From Lachnospiraceae bacterium (lineage in GTDB: Bacteria; Bacillota; Clostridia; Lachnospirales; Lachnospiraceae): a DNA stretch of 53,477 nucleotides. Location of the stretch: contig JAQXZD010000076.1 in NCBI GenBank assembly GCA_029227035.1, positions 1 to 53,477 on the forward strand, written 5' to 3'. How positions within the stretch are numbered: position 1 is the stretch's first letter; the number at the start of each line of letters is the position of its first letter. Both the position numbers and the translations under genes were made by a program. Positions 17,828 through 26,848 of the stretch are shown in pieces. The notes below the pieces were generated by a model. It worked only from the letters and a program-made list of their open reading frames with translations, had not been told where the DNA came from and did not search any database.

Positions 17828-17844
17828 AGTTTGTGACTGAAAGG

Positions 17845-17876
17845 AAGACTTATACAAGATATAGGTCTTTTTTTTG
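17845..17876 (+). terminator. Intrinsic terminator of codY
   Basis: AAGACTTATA (17845-17854) pairs with TATAGGTCTT (17860-17869) with one G-U wobble and a 5-base loop, followed by a run of about eight T. It separates codY from the fla/che promoter. Confidence 0.88.
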
Positions 17877-17907
17877 TACAGAATTGTTCTTTTTTTGTCA
17901 AAACTAC

Positions 17908-17935
17908 TTGTAATTTATCGGAAGTATACTATAAT
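17908..17935 (+). promoter_or_regulatory. Sigma-A promoter of the fla/che operon
   Basis: TTGTAA (17908-17913), 16 bases, then TATAAT (17930-17935). The leader to flgB is about 40 bases, with a GGAGGAG ribosome binding site and no room for a cyclic-di-GMP riboswitch. No sigma-28-type promoter is visible here, so the operon that encodes FliA appears to be started by the housekeeping factor. Confidence 0.8.
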
Positions 17936-17983
17936 TAGAATAGACTTTTTATGAAATAAGTACTATCGGCAGAGGAGGAGAAC

Positions 17984-18373
17984 ATGCTTACAACGAATGC
18001 TTTTAACTTTGTGAATGTTTTGGATAAAGCGGCTGATGCAAGCTGGCAGAGAGAAAATCTTCTTGCAAACAATATCGCGAATGTGGATACTCCGGGCTAT
18101 AAACGCAAGGATCTTGACTTTGAAAGTGTCCTTCAGACAGAGCTGACAGGAAACAGAAATAAGACACTGACTTCCAAGATTAACGATTTGGATTTGAGCG
18201 ATTTGAATCCGACGGTATACCGCGATTTGACCAATTATTCCTATCGTCTTGATAAGAATAATGTGGATATTGATGTCGAGGAAGCAGAGTATGCTTCCGA
18301 GCAGATTCGTTATCAGGGGATTGCAGAAGGCATCAATAATGAATTTGAGCGGATGTCCACAGTGATTAAGTAA
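17984..18373 (+). CDS. flgB: Flagellar basal-body rod protein FlgB
   Basis: This 129-residue proximal rod subunit is exported by the flagellar type III system. The conserved rod motif LLANNIANVDTPGYKRKDLDF spans residues about 27-47, and the C-terminal amphipathic helix (AEYASEQIRYQGIAEGI) packs in the rod. It is the first gene of the operon, with GAGGAGGAG as ribosome binding site. Confidence 0.96.
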   Translation: MLTTNAFNFVNVLDKAADASWQRENLLANNIANVDTPGYKRKDLDFESVLQTELTGNRNKTLTSKINDLDLSDLNPTVYRDLTNYSYRLDKNNVDIDVEEAEYASEQIRYQGIAEGINNEFERMSTVIK

Positions 18374-18387
18374 AGGGGGATTGAGAT

Positions 18388-18828
18388 ATGGGTTTATTTC
18401 AGGCGTTTAACATCAGCGCGTCAGGTATGACGGCAGAGCGGTTCCGCACGGATATTATTGCGGAGAACATTGCAAACGTAAATACGACTTCCACGGAGAG
18501 CGGCGGACCTTACAGACGTAAGGTGGTGACTTTTCAGGCAAGACCGGTCACAGCATTCTCACAGATGTATTCGGCATCCAAGAATGCGGCAATCGGAAAT
18601 GGTGTAAAGGTTGTTTCCGTAAAGGAAGATACGGAGACGGATTTTATTAAGGAATACGATCCGGCCAATCCGGATGCGGATGAGAACGGTTATGTTTCCT
18701 ATCCGAATGTGAATACCGTTACGGAGATGACGAACCTGATTGATGCAACAAGAGCATATGAGGCGAATGCAACGGCTTTTGAGGCAAGCAAGCAGATGGC
18801 ACAGATTGGTCTGTCCATCGGTAAATAG
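18388..18828 (+). CDS. flgC: Flagellar basal-body rod protein FlgC
   Basis: This 146-residue rod protein starts with MGLFQAFNISASGMTAERFR. It carries the rod signature IIAENIANVNTTSTESGGPYRRK and the C-terminal NVNTVTEMTNLIDATRAYEANATAF helix typical of the FlgC/FlgE/FlgG family. It lies 14 bases after flgB with an AAGGGGGA ribosome binding site. Confidence 0.96.
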   Translation: MGLFQAFNISASGMTAERFRTDIIAENIANVNTTSTESGGPYRRKVVTFQARPVTAFSQMYSASKNAAIGNGVKVVSVKEDTETDFIKEYDPANPDADENGYVSYPNVNTVTEMTNLIDATRAYEANATAFEASKQMAQIGLSIGK

Positions 18829-18853
18829 GTTTAATGTAAAGGAAGGGTAGAAT

Positions 18854-19165
18854 ATGGATATCACACAATTATCGAATGTATCTTCGGAGTATCTGAATAC
18901 ATTCGCACAGAAACAGTCGCTTCTTCCTGTTGAGGATGACAGCTTCAGTGCGATGCTTTCGGCGGCTATCAAGTCTGTAGATGAGACAAATCAGATGCAG
19001 AACGACGCGGAGGCAGAGGAAATCCGGTTTCTGGTTGGAGAGACGGATAACCCGCATGATATGCAGGTGGCTGCGAAGAAAGCTCTTACGGCAATACAGT
19101 ATACGGTTGCGGTAAGGGATAAGTTGATTGATGGTTATAAAGAAATTATGCAAATGTCTATATAA
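18854..19165 (+). CDS. fliE: Flagellar hook-basal body protein FliE
   Basis: This 103-residue adaptor joins the MS ring to the rod. The C-terminal half has the FliE pattern: DPH-like region DNPHDMQVAAKKALTAIQY followed by TVAVRDKLIDGYKEIMQMSI, which packs like the rod helices. AAGGAAGGG precedes the ATG. Gene order flgB-flgC-fliE-fliF is canonical. Confidence 0.95.
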   Translation: MDITQLSNVSSEYLNTFAQKQSLLPVEDDSFSAMLSAAIKSVDETNQMQNDAEAEEIRFLVGETDNPHDMQVAAKKALTAIQYTVAVRDKLIDGYKEIMQMSI

Positions 19166-19183
19166 TGAGCGAGGATGAGAGAA

Positions 19184-20803
19184 ATGCCGGAAAAGGTACA
19201 AGACATTCTTGACAGGGTAAAAGAATGGTGGAAAAAATTTAATACAAAACAGAGAGCGCTGATGATCAGCCTGACAGCGGTTGTGGTACTGGCGCTGGTA
19301 ATCCTGGGGGTTGTTGTTTCAAAACCTACTTATACAACACTGATTGACTGTGAGAACAGCAAGCAGGCAAATCAGGTTAAGGAACTTCTGGAAGAAGATG
19401 GAACCATTGATTACAAAGTGACGAATACGACGCATTTTGAAGTCAATGTAGAGGATGAGAATGCCGCAAACTGGCTGCTCGGTTCCAATGATATTGATAC
19501 AATGGGCTATGATTTGTCCAAAGCGGATATTAACAGCGTGGTCGACGGAAGTTTTTCGACAACGGAAGCGGATAAGCAGAAGCTGTACAAAGAGTATCTG
19601 GAGACCAAGATGGCGGAAGACCTGGCTGCCAATGAGCAGATTGAAGCCGCAAAGGTTTCTCTTGATATTCCGACGGATGACGGAACACTTTTGTCACGGA
19701 TGCAGGAGAGCTCAGCGAGTGTGTCTCTTGCACTGAAGGATGACATGGATGAAGACCAGGCATATTCGGTTGCACGTTTCGTGGCAACAGCCCTTGGAAA
19801 TCAGTCCACGGAAAAGATTACAATTATTGATCAGAAGACTTCCAAGATATTATATTCCGGAGCGGATCAGGATTCGGATGCGGCAATTATGTCCACGAAC
19901 CTGAGCGTGAAGCAGAAGAACCAGAACATGATTAAGAAAGAAGTGAAGGATCTTCTGGTACAGTCTGGTATCTATTCGGATGTGCAGGTCGGCCTGAATC
20001 TGAATATGATTTTTGACAAGACAGAGACCGCGACACATGACTATTCCCATAATGAAGGAATGGACAATGGAGAGCTTCTTACAGATTCGGAGTACAATTC
20101 AAGTGCAACAGGTGGACAGGCTGCCGTGCCGGGAACTGATGCAAATGATGATACACCTACCTATCTGACGGAGGATGGAGAGGTTACATCTTCTGAGGTA
20201 AACAAGTCGGATAAAACCTATGCACCGAATGAGAAAGTTACGAAGACCACCAACAGTGGCGGAAATATCGACTACGACCAGAGCTCCATTGCAGTGACGG
20301 CAACCCGTTGGGTAATCTATGATGAGGATGAACTCAAGGCAACAGGAGAACTGGACGGAACGACTTTTGAGGAGTTTAAGGCTGCTCATGCGGATCCGGT
20401 ACAGGTGGAGGCAAGTCAGGATGATTTGAATCTCATTGCACAGTCCACAGGCTTTGCGCCGGAGAACATCTCGTTTGTCTGCTATGAGAGACCACAGTTC
20501 GTGGAGTCCACAGAGAACGCCTTTGGCGTGACGGAAATCTTACAGATACTGCTTGCGGTATTGATTTTTGTATTGCTTGGTTATGTTGTATTCCGAAGCA
20601 CAAGAAAGCAGAAGGAAGCAGAACCGGAACCGGAACTTTCCGTGGATGCACTGCTTGAATCAACATCAGGAGAAGAGAAGCTGGAAGATATCGGATATGC
20701 AGAGAAGTCAGAGACACGGTTACTGATAGAGAAGTTTGTTGATGAAAATCCGGATGCGGCAGCGCTTCTGCTTCGCAACTGGTTGAACGAGGATTGGGAG
20801 TAA
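19184..20803 (+). CDS. fliF: Flagellar MS-ring protein FliF
   Basis: FliF builds the membrane MS ring. A transmembrane segment (residues about 25-45) is followed by ring-building motifs typical of FliF (KPTYTTLID, VSLDIPTD-type region, QKTSKILYSG, VQVGLNLNMIFDKTE). A long acidic, low-complexity insertion comes next, then a second transmembrane helix near FGVTEILQILLAVLIFVLLG. The acidic C-terminal FliG-binding tail ends in LLLRNWLNEDWE. I prefer ATG 19184 because GAGG (19171-19174) sits 9 bases before it; the in-frame ATG at 19175 directly abuts that element. Confidence 0.95.
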   Translation: MPEKVQDILDRVKEWWKKFNTKQRALMISLTAVVVLALVILGVVVSKPTYTTLIDCENSKQANQVKELLEEDGTIDYKVTNTTHFEVNVEDENAANWLLGSNDIDTMGYDLSKADINSVVDGSFSTTEADKQKLYKEYLETKMAEDLAANEQIEAAKVSLDIPTDDGTLLSRMQESSASVSLALKDDMDEDQAYSVARFVATALGNQSTEKITIIDQKTSKILYSGADQDSDAAIMSTNLSVKQKNQNMIKKEVKDLLVQSGIYSDVQVGLNLNMIFDKTETATHDYSHNEGMDNGELLTDSEYNSSATGGQAAVPGTDANDDTPTYLTEDGEVTSSEVNKSDKTYAPNEKVTKTTNSGGNIDYDQSSIAVTATRWVIYDEDELKATGELDGTTFEEFKAAHADPVQVEASQDDLNLIAQSTGFAPENISFVCYERPQFVESTENAFGVTEILQILLAVLIFVLLGYVVFRSTRKQKEAEPEPELSVDALLESTSGEEKLEDIGYAEKSETRLLIEKFVDENPDAAALLLRNWLNEDWE

Positions 20804-20806
20804 GGT

Positions 20807-21811
20807 ATGAACGAAAGTTATACAGGAGTACAGAAGGCAGCGATATTATTGATTACATTGGGACCTGAGAAGGCCGCTGCCATCTTTAAACATCTTAAGG
20901 AAGATGAAATTGAAGAGTTGACTCTTGAGATTGCGAATACACGAAGTGTATCTCCGCAGACAAAGGAAATGGTGTTGGAAGAGTTTTATCAGATTTGTCT
21001 GGCACAGCAGTACATTGCGGAGGGTGGTATCGGATACGCAAAGGAATTGCTCGAGGAGGCTCTCGGAAACGAAAAAGCGCAGGAGGTTATTTCCAAGCTT
21101 ACCGCTTCTCTGCAGGTTCGCCCTTTCGAGTTCGTTCGGAAGACCGATCCTGGACAGTTGCTCAACTTTATTCAGGACGAGCATCCGCAGACAATTTCCA
21201 TGATTTTGTCATATCTGTCACCGAATCAGGCAGCTATGGTACTTGGTTCCCTGCCGCCTGAAAAGCAGGCAGACGTCGCAAAACGTATTGCCATTATGGA
21301 TCGTACTTCGCCGGATGTGATCAAGGAAGTGGAGAGAGTTCTGGAAAAGAGGCTTGCATCTCTTGTCAACCAGGATTACACCATTGTCGGCGGTGTCGAT
21401 GCCATTGTCGGTATTTTGAATACAGTAGACCGCGGAACAGAGAAACATATCATGGAATCTCTGGAAATCGAAGAGCCGGAACTTGCAGACGAAATCCGCA
21501 AGAAGATGTTCGTGTTCGAGGATATTCTTCTTCTCGACGACCGGGCAATTCAGCGAGTGCTGCGTGAAGTGGACAACAGCGATTTGGAGCTTGCGCTTAA
21601 GAATACTTCTGAAGAGGTTCAGAATGTTATCTTTAAGAACCTGTCTAAGCGTTTGGCTGCCATGATTAAGGAAGATATGGACTTCATGGGACCTGTTCGT
21701 ATGAAGGATGTTGAGGAGGCACAGCAGAAGATTGTCGGTGTTATCCGTAAGCTGGAGGATGCAGGTGAGATTGTAATTTCCCGTGGTGGAGGTGATGATA
21801 TCGTTGTCTAA
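20807..21811 (+). CDS. fliG: Flagellar motor switch protein FliG
   Basis: This 334-residue rotor protein receives torque from the stator. The N-terminal FliF-binding domain opens with YTGVQKAAILLITLGPEKAA. The middle domain has the EHPQ motif (DEHPQTISMIL), and the C-terminal torque helix includes VFEDILLLDDRAIQRVLREVD. The tail RGGGDDIVV is encoded by bases that also form the ribosome binding site of fliH. Spacing to fliF is 3 bases. Confidence 0.97.
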   Translation: MNESYTGVQKAAILLITLGPEKAAAIFKHLKEDEIEELTLEIANTRSVSPQTKEMVLEEFYQICLAQQYIAEGGIGYAKELLEEALGNEKAQEVISKLTASLQVRPFEFVRKTDPGQLLNFIQDEHPQTISMILSYLSPNQAAMVLGSLPPEKQADVAKRIAIMDRTSPDVIKEVERVLEKRLASLVNQDYTIVGGVDAIVGILNTVDRGTEKHIMESLEIEEPELADEIRKKMFVFEDILLLDDRAIQRVLREVDNSDLELALKNTSEEVQNVIFKNLSKRLAAMIKEDMDFMGPVRMKDVEEAQQKIVGVIRKLEDAGEIVISRGGGDDIVV

Positions 21812-22619
21812 TTTGTTGAAACAATGCTTTGTGATGAATTCAGAGCAGGGGATGCGTATCATCGACTCCAATCAGCAGGCGGAAGCACTGTTGAAGAAGC
21901 AGTTGACGGAAGAGACACAGCAGCCTTTTGTACAGGCTGTGGAAGAAAATGTGCCGCAGGAGCAGGCAGAATTTGAATCAGGCATTCCGGCAGAAGAAAT
22001 TGACCTGGAAGAGATTCGTAAGGAAGCAATCGCCAATGCACAGGCGGAAGCGGATCAGATTGTACAGAGTGCAAAGGAAGAGGCGGAGAGTCTGCGGCAG
22101 AATGCACAGGCGGAAGTCTCGGCGCTGTTCGAAGAGCAGAAGCGGCTCGGATATGAAGAAGGCGCAAAAGTAAGAGAAGAAGAGCTTCAAAAAGAAAGTG
22201 AAAGTCTAAGAAGTGAGTATGCCATGAAAGAACAGGCGCTCACGGATAATTATGAGAGGAAGCTTGCCGGCATGGAGAGAGATATTGTCGATGCCGTGAC
22301 AGAAGTTTTTGAAAAGGTATTTCAGATTCAGTTTGAGGATAAGAGGGAAATCCTTCAGACGTTGGTAATGAATACGATTATGGATGTGGACATCGGTGAT
22401 AAGATTCGAATCTATGTCAACGATTCGGATCGGGAGATGCTTCAGGAACATTTTGATGAGATACAGGATTGTGCAGGACAGGACGTTTTGGTGGAATTTA
22501 TGCATGATAAGAGTCTTGTGGATGGACAATGCCGGATTGAGACAGCTTACGGAGTGTTTGATTGCGGAATTGATGCACAGCTTTCAAATCTCCTGAAAGA
22601 CATTCGTTCTCTTGTATAG
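21804..22619 (+). CDS. fliH: Flagellar export ATPase regulator FliH
   Basis: FliH forms the stalk that tethers and regulates the FliI ATPase. An acidic N-terminus is followed by a long Glu/Gln/Ala-rich coiled coil (about 60-150) and a C-terminal FliH/YscL domain with VTEVFEKVFQ and a VDGQCRIETAYGVFDCGID segment. I place the start at TTG 21804 (then SNLLKQCFV), which has a perfect GGAGGTGAT 7 bases upstream and overlaps the fliG stop by 8 bases. Upstream GTG/ATG codons from 21783 to 21795 fall inside that ribosome binding site. Confidence 0.9.
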   Translation: MSNLLKQCFVMNSEQGMRIIDSNQQAEALLKKQLTEETQQPFVQAVEENVPQEQAEFESGIPAEEIDLEEIRKEAIANAQAEADQIVQSAKEEAESLRQNAQAEVSALFEEQKRLGYEEGAKVREEELQKESESLRSEYAMKEQALTDNYERKLAGMERDIVDAVTEVFEKVFQIQFEDKREILQTLVMNTIMDVDIGDKIRIYVNDSDREMLQEHFDEIQDCAGQDVLVEFMHDKSLVDGQCRIETAYGVFDCGIDAQLSNLLKDIRSLV

Positions 22620-22637
22620 TAGATTGGGGTACTGTTT

Positions 22638-23948
22638 GTGGTAAAAGAAGCGGAAAAGTATTTGCAGTTAATGGACCGCCAATATTACAAAAGCTACGGA
22701 AAAGTAGTGAAGGTGGTAGGTCTGACAATTGAATCAATCGGCCCGAAAGCCCGAATGGGTGATCTCTGTAAGATTTATCCGGAAAAGGACAGCGAGGAGT
22801 ATGTGATTGCCGAAGTGGTAGGATTTCACGATTCTCAGTTGATTCTGATGCCGGTGGACAAGGTCGAAGGTGTCGGTGTCGGATGTGTGGTTGAGAATAC
22901 GGGACATCCGCTTTCCGTTATGGTAAGTGATGAACTGTTGGGACATACACTGGATGGAATCGGAAGACTGACGGACAGTGATGACGAGATACATGGAGAT
23001 TATTATCCGCTGGAACAGAATCCGCCGGATCCGATGGAGAGAGAGATTATCAGTGAAGTCCTTCCGCTTGGAGTGAAAGCGGTGGACGGTCTGATGACAG
23101 TCGGTAAGGGACAGCGTATTGGAGTTTTTGCAGGTTCCGGAGTCGGAAAAAGTACTTTGCTTGGAATGTTTGCCCGCAATACAAAAGCGGATATCAATGT
23201 GATTGCGTTGATCGGAGAGCGAGGCAGAGAGGTGCGGGAATTTATCGAGAGAGACCTTGGACCGGAAGGTATGAAAAGATCTGTGGTTGTGGTTGCAACA
23301 TCAGATAAGCCCGCTTTGATTCGAAATAAATGTGCCAAGACGGCAACAGCCGTGGCGGAATATTTCAGAGATCAGGGGAAAGATGTCCTTCTGATGATGG
23401 ATTCCATGACACGTTTCTCACAGGCACAGCGTGAGATTGGACTTGCTTCCGGAGAGCCTCCGGTGACAAGAGGTTATCCGCCGAGCGTATATTCGGAGAT
23501 GCCGAAATTGTTGGAGAGAGCGGGAACAAACGGAAAGGGCTCCATTACAGGATTGTATACAGTCCTTGTGGACGGTGATGATTTCAATGAGCCGATTACG
23601 GATACGGCGCGTGGTATTCTGGACGGACATATCATGCTGGATCGTAAGCTTGGACATAAGAATCACTATCCGGCGATTGATGTCCTGCAGAGTATTTCCC
23701 GTGTAATGAGTTCGATAGCAACGCCGGAGCATAAAGCGGCTGCAGGAAAGCTTAAGAATGTTCTGGCTACATATAGTGAAGCAGAAGATTTGATTAATAT
23801 CGGAGCATATAAGAGCGGTTCGAATCCGGAGATTGATTATGCAATCCGCAAAATCAAAGAGGTAAATACATTTTTATGTCAGGGAACGGATGAAAAATTT
23901 GCTTTTGATGAAGAAGTGGAATTGTTGGCGAAGCTGTTTGAAGATTAG
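22638..23948 (+). CDS. fliI: Flagellum-specific export ATPase FliI
   Basis: This 436-residue homologue of the F1 ATPase beta subunit powers flagellar protein export. Walker A is GSGVGKST (about 165-172). The family motifs GERGREVREFIE, LLMMDSMTRFSQAQREI and GSITGLYTVLVDGDDFNEP follow. The start is GTG with a GGGGT element 12 bases upstream. Length and motif set are complete. Confidence 0.96.
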   Translation: MVKEAEKYLQLMDRQYYKSYGKVVKVVGLTIESIGPKARMGDLCKIYPEKDSEEYVIAEVVGFHDSQLILMPVDKVEGVGVGCVVENTGHPLSVMVSDELLGHTLDGIGRLTDSDDEIHGDYYPLEQNPPDPMEREIISEVLPLGVKAVDGLMTVGKGQRIGVFAGSGVGKSTLLGMFARNTKADINVIALIGERGREVREFIERDLGPEGMKRSVVVVATSDKPALIRNKCAKTATAVAEYFRDQGKDVLLMMDSMTRFSQAQREIGLASGEPPVTRGYPPSVYSEMPKLLERAGTNGKGSITGLYTVLVDGDDFNEPITDTARGILDGHIMLDRKLGHKNHYPAIDVLQSISRVMSSIATPEHKAAAGKLKNVLATYSEAEDLINIGAYKSGSNPEIDYAIRKIKEVNTFLCQGTDEKFAFDEEVELLAKLFED

Positions 23949-23966
23949 TAGAGGGTAAAGAAGCGT

Positions 23967-24407
23967 ATGGCAAAGTTTGTTTATCGAATGCAGAGTATTC
24001 TGAATATCAAGCTGAAGCTGGAGTCACAGGCAAAGCTGGCATACGGTGCTGCAAACCAGAAATATATGGAAGAACAGCAGACTTTACAGGAATATATTGT
24101 GCGCAGGGTTGGATATGAGCGAAAGCTCAGGGACGCCATGCAGGGGACTCTGAACATGTCGGAGGTTGCACATGCGAGAGAAGCCTATAATTCCATGAAG
24201 GTAATTATCAGACGCCAGATGATGGAAGTGCATAAGGCGGAAAAAGAGCTGGAAGATGCCCGTCAGAAACTGAATGAAGTAATGCAGGAGCGGAAGGCTC
24301 AGGAGAAGTTAAGGGAAAAGGCTTTTGAGGAATTCAAGCATGAACTTGCTGTGGCAGAGAACAAGGAAATTGATGAGTTGGTAAGTTTTACACACAATAA
24401 AGCCTGA
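23967..24407 (+). CDS. fliJ: Flagellar export chaperone FliJ
   Basis: This 146-residue, almost wholly helical coiled-coil protein begins MAKFVYRMQSILNIKLKLESQAK, the typical FliJ start. It is rich in Lys, Glu and Gln throughout. FliJ sits in the centre of the FliI ring and escorts substrates to FlhA. It lies 18 bases after fliI and before a MotE-like gene, its usual position. Confidence 0.92.
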   Translation: MAKFVYRMQSILNIKLKLESQAKLAYGAANQKYMEEQQTLQEYIVRRVGYERKLRDAMQGTLNMSEVAHAREAYNSMKVIIRRQMMEVHKAEKELEDARQKLNEVMQERKAQEKLREKAFEEFKHELAVAENKEIDELVSFTHNKA

Positions 24408-24423
24408 TGTAGAGGAGAGAAAG

Positions 24424-25284
24424 ATGGCAGATACAAAGAACCTTGCCGAAGAGGAAGAAGTCAAGAAGACCGACAGCCGAAAGGCTGAGCGGGAGCAGAA
24501 GAAAAAAGAAAAGAAAGAAAAGAAGGCACAGAAGAAAGCGGAAAATGCCGGTGCTGAGGGAGAAGAGGAAGAAAAAGCCGGAAGCAAGGCGGTTCTTGCA
24601 CTTGTTACGGTACTGATTATTGCAATCTGGCTCGGCATCATAGCACTTTTGATTAAGAGTGATGTCGGAGGCTTCGGTTCCTCGGTATTGTATCCGCTTT
24701 TGAAGGATGTGCCGTATATCAATAAAATACTTCCGGAGCCGGAAGGAGTGGATGACAGCGAAAGCACAGAATACCAGTATGATTCTCTGGATGAAGCAAT
24801 CGCAAGAATCAAGGAGCTGGAGCTGCAACTGGACGATACCAAGAATAAGAACAGCAGCGATTCCAGAACCATTGAAGATCTGAAAGCACAGATAGAAGAT
24901 CTGATGAAGTATAAGGAAGACGAGGCTGAATTTGAAAAGCAGAAAGAAAAGTACTACGAGGAGGTTGTCTTCTCGGATTCCGCACCGGATATAGAAGCGT
25001 ATAAGGCATTTTATGAGGAGATAGATCCGGAAAATGCAGAAATCTTATACAAACAAGTGATTGAGCAGATTGCCTATGATGATAAGGTTGAAGAATATAC
25101 CCAGACGTACTCGAAGATGAAACCAAAGGAAGCGGCTGCCATTTTTGACACCATGACGGACAACCTGGGACTGGTGGCTGATATCCTGATGAACATGGGA
25201 ACACAGCAGAGAGCGGATATTCTGGGAAAGATGAATGCTGAGACTGCGGCGAAGCTGACAGAAATTATGGAACCGTCAAAGTAG
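24424..25284 (+). CDS. MotE/YlxF-like flagellar protein with MgtE-N-like C-terminus
   Basis: This 286-residue protein opens with a very basic/acidic 55-residue cytoplasmic tail. One transmembrane segment (about 57-77), a coiled coil (about 118-175), and a C-terminal MgtE intracellular N-like region follow (YSKMKPKEAAAIFDTM, LVADILMNMGTQQRADILGKMN). This layout matches YlxF/MotE proteins in fla/che operons. In other bacteria MotE is a chaperone for the stator protein MotC, but here the role is inferred from layout and position. Confidence 0.8.
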   Translation: MADTKNLAEEEEVKKTDSRKAEREQKKKEKKEKKAQKKAENAGAEGEEEEKAGSKAVLALVTVLIIAIWLGIIALLIKSDVGGFGSSVLYPLLKDVPYINKILPEPEGVDDSESTEYQYDSLDEAIARIKELELQLDDTKNKNSSDSRTIEDLKAQIEDLMKYKEDEAEFEKQKEKYYEEVVFSDSAPDIEAYKAFYEEIDPENAEILYKQVIEQIAYDDKVEEYTQTYSKMKPKEAAAIFDTMTDNLGLVADILMNMGTQQRADILGKMNAETAAKLTEIMEPSK

Positions 25285-25322
25285 GAAATCTGTAAAACAA
25301 AAACGGGAAAGGAGGAGAACGA

Positions 25323-26834
25323 TTGACCAGTGCAAATGTATCAAATTTAGGCTCGGTGAAACAGAACCGACCGGTAACGTCTGACATGAAAGCAGGCAGG
25401 CAGAAAGCGGACAAGCCGGGAGCAATCGCAGTGTTTGCAGCGTTGATGAATGATAACTACTCTACACAACTCACATCCGACGCGGCAAAGAGAGAACTTC
25501 CGGAAAAGTCTGCGGAACAGGCGTCTGCAATGAATGATTACGAGCGGTACCAGTATCGGGAAAATGAAATCGAGCCGGCAGGAAATCAGGCAATTTTGGA
25601 CAAAATCAGTGATTCTTCGGAAGAGCTTGCGGATTTTGAAGACCAGGTTGTCTCGATTGTAGCAGAACAGCTTGGCATGGATGAGGATGCGGTCAGGGCA
25701 ACGCTGGAAGAACTGGGACTGACGGTTTTTGATTTGCTGGAACCTCAGAATCTGGTGCAGTTTATGACACAACTGACAGAAGGAACCACACCGATGGATA
25801 TCCTTGTGGATCCACAGTTCTTAAATCTGATGCAGGAAGTAGAGCAGGCGGGAAACCAGCTTATGGAAGAGCTTGCCATATCTCCGAAAGAGATGGATGA
25901 ACTGATTCAGCAGATGGATATTCTGGAGAATCCTGAGCCTCTGACAGAGGAAGAACCGGTACAGACACAACAGTCGGAAGAGACAGCACAGACAGTTCTG
26001 CCGGAACTTACAGAAGCGCCGGAAGAAGTGACGGAAGGCACCCGGGAAATGCAGGAGACGGCGGAAACGGTAAATCAGACACCGAAGGAACAGGCAGAAG
26101 AACCTGACAGCCGGACGGAAGAGACAAAAGAGGTTTCACCGGAAACTGAGGAGGCCGGGACAGTTGAAAACCGGGAACAAAAGGATACCCAGGAGTTCTC
26201 GGAGCAGAAAGATGATGGAACATCAGAGAGCCAGAGACCTCAGAAAGCCGAAAGCGTGACAACGGAGCGCACAAATCCGGGTGAACAGCAACCGGAGATT
26301 ACATTTACGGTGAATGAGATGGCGGTGGATGAAACCGTGCAGACACCGACAAATGCTTCTTATCTCTCAGTCGATACCATGAATATCATTGAGCAGATTG
26401 TGGAGAACGTCAAGGTCGGAATTGCAGATGGAACCAGTACAATGGAAATGCAACTGAATCCGGAGAACCTTGGAAAAATCTTTTTGCACATCTCGGCAAA
26501 GGAAGGCGTTGTCAACGCGCAGATTGCCGCATCAAACGAAGCCGTGAAAGCGGCGCTTGAAACGCAGATAGCTGATTTACGGGCAAACCTGAGTCAGGCA
26601 GGCGTTAAGGTGGATGCAATCGAAGTGACAGTTGCTTCTCACGAGTTTGAGAAGAATCTGGAGCAGAACCAGAGCAGAGAGAAGCAGGAGGGAGAACGAC
26701 AGGAGGAAAAATCCACCCGTCGCAGAAACATCAATCTGTCGGAAGAGGAAATCTCTCATATTTTGACAGAGGAAGAGGCACTTGTGGCACAAATTATGCG
26801 GGATAACGGAAATTCCGTTGATATGACCGTGTAG
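25323..26834 (+). CDS. fliK: Flagellar hook-length control protein FliK
   Basis: This 503-residue molecular ruler also switches export specificity from hook to filament. The N-terminal two thirds are low complexity, with a Glu/Thr/Pro-rich stretch at about 200-335. The conserved C-terminal Flg_hook domain runs about 360-460, with EMQLNPENLGKIFLHI, VNAQIAASNEAVKAAL and LSQAGVKVDAIEV. The start is TTG at 25323 preceded by GGAAAGGAGGAG. An acidic, weakly conserved N-terminus is normal for FliK. Confidence 0.92.
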   Translation: MTSANVSNLGSVKQNRPVTSDMKAGRQKADKPGAIAVFAALMNDNYSTQLTSDAAKRELPEKSAEQASAMNDYERYQYRENEIEPAGNQAILDKISDSSEELADFEDQVVSIVAEQLGMDEDAVRATLEELGLTVFDLLEPQNLVQFMTQLTEGTTPMDILVDPQFLNLMQEVEQAGNQLMEELAISPKEMDELIQQMDILENPEPLTEEEPVQTQQSEETAQTVLPELTEAPEEVTEGTREMQETAETVNQTPKEQAEEPDSRTEETKEVSPETEEAGTVENREQKDTQEFSEQKDDGTSESQRPQKAESVTTERTNPGEQQPEITFTVNEMAVDETVQTPTNASYLSVDTMNIIEQIVENVKVGIADGTSTMEMQLNPENLGKIFLHISAKEGVVNAQIAASNEAVKAALETQIADLRANLSQAGVKVDAIEVTVASHEFEKNLEQNQSREKQEGERQEEKSTRRRNINLSEEEISHILTEEEALVAQIMRDNGNSVDMTV

Positions 26835-26848
26835 AAAGGAAGGAAATT

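Noticed and set aside
17912..17926. A possible second CodY box in the fla/che promoter
   Set aside because: AATTTATCGGAAGTA matches only about 9 of 15 positions without a gap, too weak against an A/T-rich background.
17880..17983. A cyclic-di-GMP riboswitch before flgB
   Set aside because: The leader from the predicted start site to flgB is only about 40 bases, too short for a GEMM-type fold.
24309..24872. A 187-codon minus-strand ORF rich in Ser/Phe opposite the MotE-like gene
   Set aside because: Its composition simply mirrors the Lys/Glu-rich coding strand; there is no promoter or ribosome binding site.
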